64,000 nt of DNA. It comes from Zea mays (lineage: Eukaryota; Streptophyta; Magnoliopsida; Poales; Poaceae). Positions 1-11,763 of this stretch are shown here, piece after piece (the stretch's first letter is position 1; every line of letters begins with the position of its first letter). The position numbers and the translations under genes are program-made. The notes beneath the pieces were generated by a model that saw nothing but the letters and a program-made list of their open reading frames with translations, had not been told where the DNA came from and did not search any database. The stretch covers positions 100,079,849 to 100,143,848 of the forward strand of contig NC_050104.1 of NCBI RefSeq assembly GCF_902167145.1, given 5' to 3'.

Positions 1-1785
1 AAGGCTCAAAATGATGAAGGAGAAGATCAAGAAGTTGAGCCACCTCAAGAGGAGAGCAATGATCAAGGGGGAGATGCCCATGACCAAGATGAGGAAGATG
101 AACAAGTTCCAAGACCGCCTCACCTAAGAGTCCACCAAGCAATCCAACGAGATCACCCCGTCGACACCATCCTCTGCGACATTCATAAGGGGGTAACCAC
201 TAGATCTCGTGTTGCACATTTTTGTGAGCATTACTCTTTTGTTTCCTCTATTGAGCCACACAGGGTGGAGGAAGCACTACAAGATACGGATTGGGTGGTG
301 GCGATGCAAGAAGAGCTCAACAATTTCACTAGGAACGAGGTATGGCATTTAGTTCCACGTCCAAATCAAAATGTTGTAGGAACCAAGTGGGTCTTTCGCA
401 ACAAGCAAGATGAGCATGGTGTGGTGACAAGGAACAAAGCTCGACTAGTGGCCAAGGGGTATTCACAAGTCGAAGGTTTGGGTTTTGGTGAAACCTATGC
501 ACCCGTAGCTAGGCTTGAGTCAATTCGCATATTACTTGCCTATGCTACTTACCATGGCTTTAAGCTTTATCAAATGGATGTGAAAAGTGCCTTCCTCAAC
601 GGACCAATCAAGGAAGAGGTCTATGTTGAGCAACCTCCCGGCTTTGAAGACAGTGAGTATCCTAACCATGTGTATAAACTCTCTAAGGCGCTTTACGGGC
701 TTAAGCAAGCCCCAAGAGCATGTTATGAATGCCTAAGAGATTTTCTCATCACTAATGGCTTCAAAGTCGGAAAGGCCGATCCTACCTTATTTACTAAAAC
801 TCTTGACAATGATTTGTTTGTATGCCAAATTTATGTTGATGATATTATATTTGGGTCTACTAACGAATCTACATGTGAGGAATTTAGTAGGATCATGACA
901 TAGAAATTCGAGATGTCAATGATGGGGGAGCTGAAGTACTTCTTAGGATTTCAAGTGAAGCAACTCCAAGAGGGCACCTTCATTAGCCAAACGAAGTATA
1001 TTCAAGACATTCTAAACAAGTTTGGGATGAAGGACGCCAAGCCCATCAAGACACCCATGGGAACCAATGGGCATCTCGACCTCGACACGGGAGGTAAATC
1101 CGTAGATCAAAAAGTATACCGGTCGATGATAGGCTCTTTACTCTATTCATGTGCATCTCGACCAGACATAATGTTTTCCGTATGCATGTGTGCAAGATTC
1201 CAAGCCAACCCTAAGGAAGCTCACCTTACGGCCGTAAAACAAATCTTGAGATATTTAGTTTATACTCCTAAGTTTGGGCTTTGGTACCCTCGGGGATCCA
1301 CATTTGATTTAATTGGTTATTCGGATGCCGATTGGGAGGGGTGTAAAATTAATAGAAAGAGCACATCGGGGACTTGCCAGTTCTTGGGAAGGTCTCTGGT
1401 GTCTTGGGCTTCAAAGAAGCAAAATTCCGTAGCTCTTTCTACCGCCGAAGCCGAGTATATTGCCGCAGGCCATTGTTGCGCGCAATTGCTTTGGATGAGG
1501 CAAACCCTTAGGGACTATGGTTACAAATTAACCAAAGTTCCTCTTCTATGTGATAATGAGAGTGCAATCCGCATGGCGGATAATCCCGTTGAGCATAGCC
1601 GCACTAAACACATAGCCATTCGGTATCATTTTCTAAGGGATCACCAACAAAAGGGAGATATCAAGATTGCATATATTAACACTAAGGAACAATTAGCTGA
1701 TATCTTTACCAAGCCAATAGATGAACAAACCTTTAACAAACTTAGGCATGAGCTAAATATTCTTGATTCTACGAATTTCTTTTGA
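1..1785 (+). pseudogene. Sirevirus pol, 3' part (reverse transcriptase and RNase H), upstream copy
   Basis: This is the C-terminal part of a copia polyprotein, open in one frame from base 1. It starts with the acidic, Gln/Asp-rich linker after integrase. The RVT_2 reverse transcriptase follows from about 316 ([12 protein letters not shown]), with its catalytic YVDD near 832-843. RNase H follows, with the TAEAEYIAA motif near 1441-1467. An in-frame TAG at 901-903 interrupts it just after the YVDD region, where the downstream copy has a glutamine codon, so this copy is inactive. The protein should end at 1783-1785, about 820 bases before the LTR. It would copy the element RNA into DNA in virus-like particles. 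The 5' part of the gene lies outside the window. Confidence 0.92.
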
Positions 1786-2604
1786 TATCTTGCATACATA
1801 GCTCATTAATATACCTTTGATCATGTCTCTTTTATATGCTATGACTAATGTGTTTTCAAGTATATTTCAAACCAAGTCATAGATTGAAAGGGAATTCGAG
1901 TCTTCGGCGAAGACAAAGGCTTCCACTCCACTCCATTATATTACTCATCCTTCGCCGTCGCTCCGAGCAACTCTCCAACTTTGGTATAATCTTCACTCAT
2001 ATTTTGTTTGCCAAAGGGGAGAAAGTAGTTAAGAGGGCTTATATTTCACTCAAGTATCCGTTTTTGGCGATTCATGCCAAAGGGGGAGAAAATATTAGCC
2101 CAAAGCAAAAGGACCGCACCACCACCCATTTCCAAAAATATAAGAAAAGGTTTTAAAATGATGAATTTTTCAATTGATATCTTATTATATTCAAAAGTGG
2201 GAGAAAGTAGTATTTTCAAAATTGATATCTTAAAACCCTCTTGAACACTAAAAGGAGGATTTTATTGAGGGGGAGTTTTGTTTAGTCAAAGGAAAAGCAT
2301 TTGAAACATGGGGAGAAAATTTGAAATCTTGAGGATGCTTCTCAAAATCTTATTCATTTACCTTTGACTATTTGCAAAAGAACTTTGAAATGAATTTACA
2401 AAAGAATTTGCAAAAACCAAACATGTGGTGCAAGCGTGGTCCAAAATGTTAAAGTAAAGAAACAATCCATGCATATCTTATGAGAACTTATATTGGCTCA
2501 ATTCTAAGTAACCTTTGCAATTACAATTATACAAACTAGTTCAATTATGCACTTCTATATTTGCTTTGATTAGTGTTGGCATCAATCACCAAAAAGGGGA
2601 AGGT
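1786..2604 (+). other. Sirevirus 3' non-coding region with repeated polypurine motifs
   Basis: No supported gene lies between the pol stop and the LTR. The stretch holds several purine-rich motifs of the AAAGGGGGAG type (for example near 2016, 2080 and 2260). It ends in a polypurine tract at about 2591-2603 directly before the LTR. Repeated polypurine motifs upstream of the 3' LTR are a known Sirevirus trait. A short open frame at 1848-2156 looks like chance. Confidence 0.75.
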
Positions 2605-3826
2605 TGAAAGGGAATTAGGCTTACACCTTTTTCCTAATTGATTTTGGTGGTTGAATTGCCCAACACAAATAATTGGACTAACTAGTTTGCTTTATTCTAT
2701 AAGTTCTACAGGTGCCAAAGGTTTACAATAAGCCAATAAAAAGACCAAGAAAGGGGTCAAACAAAGAGAGCAAAAGACAACCCAAAGGCACCCTGGTTTG
2801 GCGCACCGGACTGTCCGGTGTGCCACCGGACAGTGTCCGGTGCACCAGGGCACTTGAAGCTGAACTCGCTACCTTCGGGAAATTCCAAGGGCGCTCCGCT
2901 ATAATTCACTGGACTGTCCGGTGAGTCACCGGACAGTGTCCGGTGCACACCAGACTGTCCGGTGTGCTAGCGGAGCAACGACTACTTCGCGCGCAACGGT
3001 CGTCTGCAACCGCATTCAATGCGCTACAGTGCGCGCCAGAGTCAGAGCATGCGCAGTTGGCGCACCGGACAGTCTACAGGACCTGTCCGGTGCACCACCG
3101 GACAGCCCAGAGGCCCCACAAGTCAGAGCTCCAACGGTCGAACCCCAACGGTCTGCTGACGTGGCTGGCGCACCGGACAGTGTCCGGTGGCTCACCGGAC
3201 TGTCCGGTGCGCCATGCGACAGCACACTTCCAACGGCCATTTTAGGTGGTTGGGGCTATAAATACCCCAACCACCCCACATTCAATGGTATCCAAGTTTT
3301 CTACACTTCTACACCTTACAAGAGCTATAGCATTTAATACAAGACACACCAAAGAGATCAAATCCTCTCCCAACTCCACATAAAGCTTTAGTGATTAGAG
3401 AGAGATTTGTTGTGTTCATTTGAGCTCTTGCGCTTGGATTGCTTCTTTTCTTTCTCATTCTTCTTGTGATCAAACTCAATTGTAACCGAGGCAAGAGACA
3501 CCAATTGTGTGGTGGTCCTTGCGGGAACTTCGTGTTCCGTTTGATTGAGAAGAGAAGCTCACTCGGTCTAAGTGATCGTTTGAGAGAGGGAAAGGGTTGA
3601 AAGAGACCCGGTCTTTGTGACCATCTCAACAGGGAGTAGGTTTGCAAGAACCGAACCTCGGTAAAACAAATCATCGTGTCTCGCTCTTTATTTTCTCACG
3701 ATTTGTTTTGCGCCCTCTCTCTCGGACTCGTTTATATTTCTAACGCTAACCAGGCTTGTAGTTGTGCTTAAGTTTATAAATTTTTGATTCGCCCTATTCA
3801 CCCCCCCCCCCTCTAGGCGACTTTCA
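2605..3826 (+). repeat. Sirevirus LTR shared by two tandem internal regions
   Basis: The LTR runs from TGAAAGGG to GACTTTCA (1222 bp). Its U3 holds clusters of CACCGGAC..GTCCGGTG palindromes at about 2803-2850, 2908-2965, 3060-3105 and 3170-3212. A TATA box lies at 3257-3264. It differs visibly from the LTR at 10533-11760, including indels, more than the two internal regions differ from each other. A poly-C run at 3801-3811 lies near the end. Confidence 0.92.
3257..3264 (+). promoter_or_regulatory. LTR TATA box inside an inverted repeat
   Basis: TATAAATA sits between the arms GGTGGTTGGGG (3245-3255) and CCCCAACCACC (3265-3275). The same arrangement is found at 11172-11203 in the other LTR. 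It is the likely core promoter for genomic RNA, with transcription starting about 30 bases downstream. Confidence 0.75.
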
Positions 3827-3846
3827 GAGATCACGCCAAGAAGGAG
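3827..3846 (+). other. Shortened leader without primer-binding site
   Basis: Only 20 bases separate the LTR end from the gag ATG. No TGGTATCAGAGCC primer-binding site is present, although the Sirevirus at 48658-48670 has one in a 50-base leader. A small deletion starting at the LTR border, possibly through a TTCA microhomology, would explain it. Without this site minus-strand synthesis cannot be primed, so the copy is defective. Confidence 0.75.
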
Positions 3847-6453
3847 ATGGTGACCGGCGAGAAGCCCGCCACAAGCCACGAGAAGGCTCCATCCGGGGAG
3901 TCCGGCAACAAGGTGAAGGGATCCCCTTCACACGACAAGTCGCGTCGGAGCGGCGAGAAGAAAAAGAAGATGAAGAAAGTGGTCTACTATGAGACCGACT
4001 CTTTATCACCATCCACCTCCGGCTCCGACACGCCGTCCGTAACTTCTAAGCACCATGAGCGCAAGAAGTTTAGTAAGATTCCCCTACGCTATCCTCGCAT
4101 TTCCAAACGTACTCCTTTACTTTTCGTCCCATTAGGCAAACCACCCATGTTTGATGGTGAAGATTACAATATGTGGAGTGACAAAATGAGGCACCATCTA
4201 ACCTCACTCCACACTAGTATTTGGGATGTTGTTGAGATTGGAGTACAGGTACCATCGCCGGGGGATGAAGACTATGACTCGGACGAAGTTGCCCAAATCC
4301 GGCACTTCAACTCCCAAGCCACCACTATACTCCTCGCCTCTCTAAGTCGAGAGGAGTATAACAAGGTGCAAGGGTTGAAGAGCGCCAAGGAGATTTGGGA
4401 TGTGCTCAAAACCGCGCACGAAGGAGACGAGGTGACCAAGATCACCAAGAGGAAAACGGTCGAGGGGGAGCTCGGTCGCTTCATGCTTCACCAAGGGGAG
4501 GAGCCACAAGCAATGTACAACCGGCTCAAGACATTGGTGAACCAAGTGCGCAACCTCGGGAGCACCAAATGGGATGACCATGAAATGGTCAAGGTTATTC
4601 TTAGATCACTCGTATTTCTTAACCCTACTCAAGTTCAATTAATTCGTGGTGATCCAAGATATAAACTAATGTCTCCCGAGGAAGTAATAGGAAAATTTGT
4701 GAGCTTTGAATTGATTATCAAAGGCTCCAAGAAAATCATCGAGCAAGGCGCCACCTCAACACCCGAGGTGCAACCCGTCGCATTCAAGGCGATGGAAGAA
4801 GAAAAGAAGGATTCTACACCAAGTAGGGTCCCCATCGACGCCTCCAAGCTCGACAATGAGGAGATGGCGCTCATCATCAAGAGCTTCCGCCAAATCCTCA
4901 AGCAAAGGAGGGGGAAGGACTACAAGCCCCGCACCAAGAAAGTTTGCTACAAGTGTGGTAAGCCTGGTCATGTCATTGCTAAATGTCCATTATCAAGTGA
5001 TAGTGACAGGGGCGACGACAAGAAGGAGAGAAGAAAGGAGAAGAAGAGATATTACAAGAAGAAGGGTGGCGATGCCCATGTTTGCCGGGAGTGGGACTCC
5101 GACGAGAGCTCCACTGACTCCTCCTCCGACGAGGACGCTGCCAACATCGCCGTCAACAAGGGACTTCTCTTCCCCAACGTCGGCCATAAGTGCCTCATGG
5201 CAAAGGATGACAAGAAGAAGAAGGTAAAATCTAAATCCTCCACTAAGTATGCAACATCTAGTGATGAAGCTAGCTCTAGTGATGATGAGGATGATTTATT
5301 AACGCTTTTTGCCAACCTAAACATGCAACAAAAGGAGAAATTAAATGAGTTAATTAGTGTTATTCATGAGAAGGGTGAACTCTTGGACACCCAAGAGGAC
5401 TTCCTAATTAAAGAAAACAAAAAGCATGTTAAGGTTAAAAATGCTTATGCTCTAGAAATAGAAAAATGTGAAAAACTATCTAATGAGCTAAGCACTTGCC
5501 ATGATGTTATTTCGAACCTTAGAAATGAAAATGCCAAATTAATTGCTAAGGTTGAGAAATCAAATATTTTTGATGATTCAATTGGCAATCTTAGAAATGA
5601 TAATGCTAGTTCAATTGTTAAGATTGAAAAATTGAATACCTCTCTTGCTAGCCTTAGAAATGAGAATGAAAAATTAATTGCTAAGGCTAAGGAATTAAAT
5701 GTTTGCAATGTTTCCATTTCCAATCTTAGAGATGAGAATGCTATTTTACACGCTAAGATTGTTGAACTAAAAACTTACAAACCCTCTACATCTGTCGTTG
5801 AGCATGTTACAATTTGCACTAGATGTAGAGATGTTAACATTGATGCTATTCATGATCACATGGCTATGATTAAACAACAAAATGATCATATAGCAAAATT
5901 AGACACTAAAATTGCCGAGCATGAATTAGAAAATGAAAAAATTAAATTTGCTCGTAGTATGCTTTATAGTGGGAGACGCCCAGGCATTAAGGATGGCATT
6001 GGCTTTCAAAAGGGAGACAATGTCAAGCTTAATGCCCCTCCTTAAAGATTGTCAAACTTTGTTAAGGGCAAAGCTCCCATGGCTCAGGATAACGAGGGTT
6101 ATATTTTATACCATGTCGGTTATCCCGAGCACAAAATTAGGAGAATTCACTCTAGGAAGTCTCACTCTGGCTCTAATCATGCTTTTATGTATAAGAGTGA
6201 GGCATCTAGTTCTAGGCAATCAATCCGTGCTAAATTGCCTAAGAAGAAAACTCCAATTGCATCAAATGAACCTAACATTTCATTTAAGACTTTTGATGCA
6301 TCATATGTTTTAACTAACAAATCAGGCAAAGTAGTTGCCAAATATGTTGGGGCCAAACACAAGGGCTCCAAGACTTGTGTTTGGGTACCCAAGGTGCTTG
6401 TTTCTAATGTGAAAGGACCCAAGACCGTTTGGGTACCTAAGAACAAGGCCTAA
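3847..6453 (+). pseudogene. Sirevirus gag (nucleocapsid polyprotein), downstream copy
   Basis: The frame starts at ATG 3847 and is open to TAA 6043-6045 (732 residues). It then continues in the same frame to the expected end at TAA 6451-6453, so the first TAA is a nonsense change (probably from a lysine codon). Features in order: a Lys-rich N-terminus; a UBN2/DUF4219-like capsid region (MFDGEDYNMWSDKM, about residues 100-290); a zinc knuckle CYKCGKPGHVIAKC near 4946-4987; Asp/Ser-rich tracts; a long Leu/Glu/Asn-rich coiled coil (about residues 490-700); and a basic tail. Gag packages the element RNA in cytoplasmic particles. The second Sirevirus (48706) has the same architecture. The assignment is secure and the copy is non-functional. 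Confidence 0.92.
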
Positions 6454-6466
6454 ATTTGTTTTGTAG

Positions 6467-9400
6467 GTTTATGCACTCGGGGGCTCAAGTTGGATCATCG
6501 ATAGCGGGTGCACAAACCACATGACAGGGGAGAAGAAGATGTTCTCCTCCTACGAGAAAAACCAAGATTCCCAACGAGCTATCACATTCGGGGATGGAAA
6601 CCAAGGTTTGGTCAAAGGACTTGGTAAAATTGCAATATCGCCTAACCATTCTATTTCCAATGTTTTTCTTGTAGATTCTCTAGATTACAATTTGTTTTCT
6701 GTTTCTCAATTATGCAAAATGGGCTACAACTGTCTTTTTACGGATACAGGTGTTACTGTCTTTAGAAGAAGTGATGATTCAGTAGCATTCAAGGGAGTGT
6801 TAGAGGGTCAGCTATACTTAGTAGATTTTGATAGAGCTGAACTCGACACTTGCTTAATTGCTGAGACTAACATGGGTTAGCTCTGGCACCGCCGACTAGC
6901 CCACATTGGGATGAAGAATCTTCATAAGCTTCTAAAGGGAGAGCACATTTTGGGACTAACGAATGTTCATTTTGAGAAAGACAGGGTTTGTAGCGCATGT
7001 CAAGTAGGGAAGCAAGTTGGTGTTCATCATCCACACAAGAACATCATGACGATCGACAAGTCGCTTGAGTTACTCCACATGGACCTATTCGGCCCGATAG
7101 GTTACATAAGCATCGGCGGGAGTAAGTATTGTCTTGTAATTGTGGATGATTATTCTCGCTTCACTTGGGTGTTCTTTTTGTAGGAAAAAACTCAAACCCA
7201 AGAGACCTTAAAGGGATTCTTGAGACGGGCTCAAAATGAGTTCGGCTTAAGGATAAAAAAGATAAGAAGCGACAACAGGACGGAGTTCAAGAACTCTCAA
7301 ATTGAAAGCTTTCTTGAGGAGGAGGGCATCAAGCATGAGTTCTCTTCTCCCTACACGTCACAGCAAAATGGTGTAGTGGAGAGGAAGAATAGAACTCTAT
7401 TGGACATGGCAAGGACCATGCTTGATGAATACAAGACTTCGGATCGGTTTTGGGCCGAGGCGGTGAACACCGCTTGCTACGCCATCAACCGGTTATATCT
7501 ACACCGAATGCTCAAGAAGACATCTTATGAACTCCTAACCGGTAAAAAGCCCAATGTTTCATATTTTAGAGTCTTTGGCAGCAAATGCTTTATTCTTGTT
7601 AAAAGAGGTAGAAAATCTAAATTTGCTCCTAAGGCTGTAGAACGTTTTTTACTTGGTTATGATTCAAACACAAGGGCATATAGAGTCTTTAACAAGTCCT
7701 CTAGACTAGTTGAAGTTTCTTGTGACATTGTGTTTGGTGAGACTAACGGCTCTCAAGTAGAGCAAGTTGATCTTGATGAGCTAGATGATGAAGAGGCTCC
7801 ATGCGTCGCGCTAAGGAACATATCCATTGGGGATGTGTGTCCTAAGGAATCCAAAGAGCCTCCACTTACACAAGATCAACCATCTTCCTCAATACAAGCA
7901 TCTCCACCAACTCAAGATGAGGATCAAGCTCAAGATGATGATGATGAAGATCAAGAGGAGCCACCTCAAGAGGAGGACAATGATCAAGGGGGAGATGCTA
8001 ATGATCAAGACAAGGAAGATGATGAGGGTCCAAGACCGCCACACCCAAGAGTCCACCAAGGAATCCAACGAGATCACCCCGTGAACACCATCCTCGGCGA
8101 TATTCATAAGGGGGTAACCACTCGATCTCATGTTGCTCATTTTTGTGAACATTACTCTTTTGTTTCCTCCATTGAGCCACACAGGGTAGAGGAAGCACTT
8201 CAAGATTCGGATTGGGTGCTGGCGATGCAAGAGGAGCTCAACAACTTCACGAGGAATGAGGTATGGCATTTAGTTCCACGTCCTAACCAAAATGTTGTAG
8301 GAACCAAATGGGTCTTCCGCAACAAACAAGATGAGCAGGTGTGGTGACAAGGAACAAAGCCCGACTTGTGGCCAAGGGTTATTCATAAGTCGAAGGTTTG
8401 GATTTCGGTGAAACCTATGCACCCGTAGCTAGGCTTGAGTCAATTCGCATTTTACTTGCCTATGCTACTTACCATGGCTTCAAGCTTTATCAAATGGACG
8501 TGAAAAGCGCCTTCCTCAATGGACCAATCAAGGAGGAGGTCTATGTTGAGCAACCTCCCGGCTTTGAAGATAGTGAGTACCCTAACCATGTTTATAAACT
8601 CTCTAAGGCGCTTTATGGGCTCAAGCAAGCCCCAAGAGCATGGTATGAATGCCTAAGAGATTTTCTTATTGTTAATGGCTTCAAAGTCGGAAAAGCCGAT
8701 CCTACTCTCTTTACTAAAACACTTGCAAATGATTTGTTCGTATGCGAAATTTATGTTGATGATATCATATTTGGGTCTACTAACGAATCTACTTGTGAAG
8801 AGTTTAGTAGGATCATGACTCAAAAATTCGAGATGTCGATGATGGGGGAGTTGAGGTATTTCTTAGGATTTCAAGTGAAGCAACTCCAAGAGGGCACCTT
8901 CATCAGCCAAACGAAGTACATTCAAGACATTCTTGCAAAGTTTGGGATGAAGGATGCTAAGCCCATCAAGACACCCATGGGAACTAATGGGCATCTCGAC
9001 CTCGACACGGGAGGTAAATCCGTAGATCAAAAGGTATACTGGTCGATGATAGGTTCTTTACTCTATTTATGTGCTTCACGACCAGATATTATGCTTTCCA
9101 TATGCATGTGTGCAAGATTCCAAGCCGATCCTAAGGAAGTTCACCTTAGGGCCATAAAACGAATCTTGAGATATTTAGTTTATACTCCTAAGTTTGGCCT
9201 TTGGTACCCCAGGGGATCCACATTTGATTTAATTGGTTATTTCGATGTTGATTGGGCAGGGTGTAAAATTAATAGAAAGAGCACATCAGGGACTTGCCAG
9301 TTCTTGGAAAGATCCCTGGTGTCTTGGGCTTCAAAGAAGCAAAATTCAGTGGCTCTTTCTACCGCCGAAGCCGAGTACATTGTCGCAGGCCATTGTTGCG

Positions 9401-9705
9401 CGCAATTGCTTTGGATGAGGCAAACCCTTAGGGACTATGGTTACAAATTAACCAAAGTTCCTCTTCTATGTGATAATGAGAGTGCAATCCGCATGGCGGA
9501 TAATCCCGTTGAACATAGCCGCACTAAACACATATCCATTCGGTATCACTTTTTGAGGGATCATCAACAAAAGGGGGATATCGAGATTTCTTATGTTAAC
9601 ACCAAAGAACAATTAGCCGGTATCTTTACCAAGCCACTAGATGAGCAAACTTTTACCAAACTTAGGCATGAGCTAAATGTTCTTGATTCTAGGAATTTTG
9701 ATTGA
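6467..9705 (+). pseudogene. Sirevirus pol (protease, integrase, reverse transcriptase, RNase H), downstream copy
   Basis: The pol frame opens at 6467, 13 bases after the gag stop and in the +1 frame. Order: retropepsin with DSG (WIIDSGCTNHM near 6494-6523); integrase HHCC zinc finger (about 6887-7005) and DDE core; acidic linker (about 7740-8040); reverse transcriptase with YVDD near 8752-8763; RNase H to TGA 9703-9705. Damage seen: TAG at 6464-6466 at the entry, TAG at 6878-6880 (Trp position), TAG at 7181-7183, a one-base deletion near 8337, and a TAA near 8386. The integrase SDNGTEF motif reads SDNRTEF near 7270. The protease-integrase-RT order fixes it as copia. It is inactive. Confidence 0.92.
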
Positions 9706-10532
9706 TATTTTGCACACATAGCTCATTTATATACCTTTGATCATGTCTCTTTCATGTGCTATGACTAATATGGTTTCAAGTGCATTTCATGCTAAGTCAT
9801 AGATTGAAAGGGAATTAGAGTCTTCGGCGAAGACAAGGCTTCCACTCCACTCCATCGAATTATTCATCCTTCGTCGTCGCTCCACACCGCTCTCCAACTT
9901 GGTATAATCTTCACTCACTGGTATATTATTTGCCAAAGGGAGAGAAAGTAAAAAGGGCTTATATTTCACTCACAAGTATCCGTTTTTGGCGATTCATGCC
10001 AAAGGGGGAGAAAGTATTAGCCCAAAGCAAAAGGACCGCACCACCACTCATTTCAAAAATGTAGTCTTTCAAATTTGTGTTAAGAGAAGATTTTTTTCTA
10101 TTGGTATCTTATTTTTGATATAATTTCAAATTGGTATACCCTCTTCAAAATTAATATATAAAACCCTCTTGAACACTAAGAGGAGGATTTCATTAAGGGG
10201 GAGTTTTGTTTAGTCAAAGGAAAAGCATTTGAAACAGGGGAAGAAAATTTCAAATCTTGAAAATGCTTCTCAAAATCTTATTCATATACCTTTGACTATT
10301 TGCAAAAGATTTTTTAAAAAGAATTTCCAAAACATTGCAAAACAAAACAAGTAGTGCAAGCGTGGTCCAAAATTTTAAATAAGAAGAAAATCATTCCATG
10401 CATATCTAGTAGAAATAATTATTGGTTTCATTCCAAGCAACCTTTGCACTTACATTATGCAAACTAGTTCAATTCTGCACTTTTATATTTGCTTTGGTTT
10501 GTGTTGGCATCAATCACCAAAAAGGGGGAGAT
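9706..10532 (+). other. Sirevirus 3' non-coding region with repeated polypurine motifs, downstream copy
   Basis: This is the counterpart of 1786-2604, with the same repeated AAAGGGGGAG-like motifs (near 9995, 10195) and a final polypurine tract at 10519-10531 abutting the LTR. No gene is seen, and no env-like ORF is present. Confidence 0.75.
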
Positions 10533-11760
10533 TGAAAGGGAAATAGGCTTACATCTTTTCCTAATTGATTTTGGTGGTTGAATTGCCCAACACAAATAAT
10601 TGGACTAACTAGTTTGCTCTAGATTATAAGTTTTACAGGTGCCAAAGGTTCACAACAAACCAATAAAAAGGCCAAGAAAGGGTTCAAACAAAGAGAGCAA
10701 AAGACAATCGAAGTGTGCCCTGGTCTGGCGCACCGGACTGTCCGGTGTGCCACCGGACAGTGTCCGGTGCACCAGGGAACCCAACTCCGAACTGCTCACC
10801 TTCGGGAATTATGGGAGCCGCTCCGCTATAATTCACCGGACTGTCCGGTGTAGCACCGGACTGTCCGGTGTAGCACCGGACTGTCCGGTGTGCCAGCGGA
10901 GCAACGGCTACTTCGCACCAACGGTCGTCTGCAGAGAGCAGTTAATGCGCTACAGTGCGCGTAGAAGTCAGAGCAGAGCCAGAAGGCGCACCGGACAGTC
11001 TACAGGACCTGTCCGATGCACCACCGGACTGTCCGGTGGCCCAGAAGTCAGAAGCTCCAACGGTCAGAATCCAACGGCCGGGTGACGTGGCTGGCGCACC
11101 AGACAGTGTCCGGTGGCGCACCGGACTGTCCGGTGCGCCATGCGATAGCAGCCTCCACCAACGGCTTCTTTGGTGGTTGGGGCTATAAATACCCCCAACC
11201 ACCCACCATTCATTGCATCCAAGTTTTCAGCCTTCACACCTTATACAAGAGCTATAACATTCAATACAAGACACAAACAAGAGATCAAATCCTCTCCCAA
11301 GTCCAAAGACAATTCCAATCAAATAGTGACTAGTGAGAGAGAGATACTTGTGTTCATTTGAGCTCTTGCGCTTGGATTGCTTTTCTTCTTCATTCTTTCT
11401 TGATTCCAACTCAATTATAACCAAGGCAAGAGACACCAATTGTGTGGTGGTCCTTGTGGGGACTTAGTGTCCCGTTTGATTGAGAAGAGAAGCTCACTCG
11501 GTCTAAGTGACCGTTTTGAGAGAGGGAAAGGGTTGAAAGAGACCCGATCTTTGTGACCACCTCAACGGGGAGTAGGTTTGCAAGAACCGAACCTCGGTAA
11601 AACAAATCACCGTGTCATCCGTCTTATTTGCTTGTGATTTGTTTTTTCCCTCTCTTTCAGACTCGTTTATATTACTAACGCTAACCCCGGCTTGTAGTTG
11701 TACTTAAAGTTTGTAAATTTCATATTCGCCCTATTCACCCCCCCCTCTAGGCGACTTTCA
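10533..11760 (+). repeat. Sirevirus 3' LTR
   Basis: 1228 bp from TGAAAGGG to GACTTTCA. U3 palindromes lie at about 10730-10775, 10840-10890, 10987-11040 and 11096-11140. The CACCGGACTGTCCGGTG unit is repeated with GTAG spacers around 10846-10885. TATAAATA lies at 11184-11191 inside an inverted repeat. Divergence from the LTR at 2605 is obvious by eye. Confidence 0.92.
11184..11191 (+). promoter_or_regulatory. LTR TATA box inside an inverted repeat
   Basis: TATAAATA is flanked by GGTGGTTGGGG (11172-11182) and CCCCCAACCACC (11192-11203), the same layout as at 3245-3275. It is the likely core promoter of the 3' LTR and could drive read-through into 11761 onward. Confidence 0.7.
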
Positions 11761-11763
11761 GAT

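Larger units (their letters stand above)
1..11760 (+). mobile_element. Tandem Ty1/copia Sirevirus array (internal - LTR - internal - LTR), Ji/Opie type
   Basis: The order seen is: 3' half of an internal region (1-2604), LTR (2605-3826), a second internal region with gag and pol (3827-10532), and another LTR (10533-11760). The two internal regions align closely where they overlap (1-2604 with about 7915-10532). Both LTRs start TGAAAGGG, end ACTTTCA and carry the CACCGGACTGTCCGGTG palindromes known from maize Sireviruses. Pol order is integrase before reverse transcriptase, as in copia. The middle LTR serves as 3' LTR of the upstream copy and 5' LTR of the downstream copy. The target duplication cannot be checked because the left end lies outside the window; the 5 bases after the right LTR are gatac. 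Confidence 0.9.

Noticed and set aside
1848..2156. Possible env-like ORF after Sirevirus pol
   Set aside because: Only 102 codons, not preserved in the matching region 9706-10532, with no signal peptide or membrane segment.
2800..3215. CRISPR-like regularly spaced palindromes
   Set aside because: The repeats are U3 palindromes of Sirevirus LTRs in a plant genome, with irregular spacing and no cas genes.
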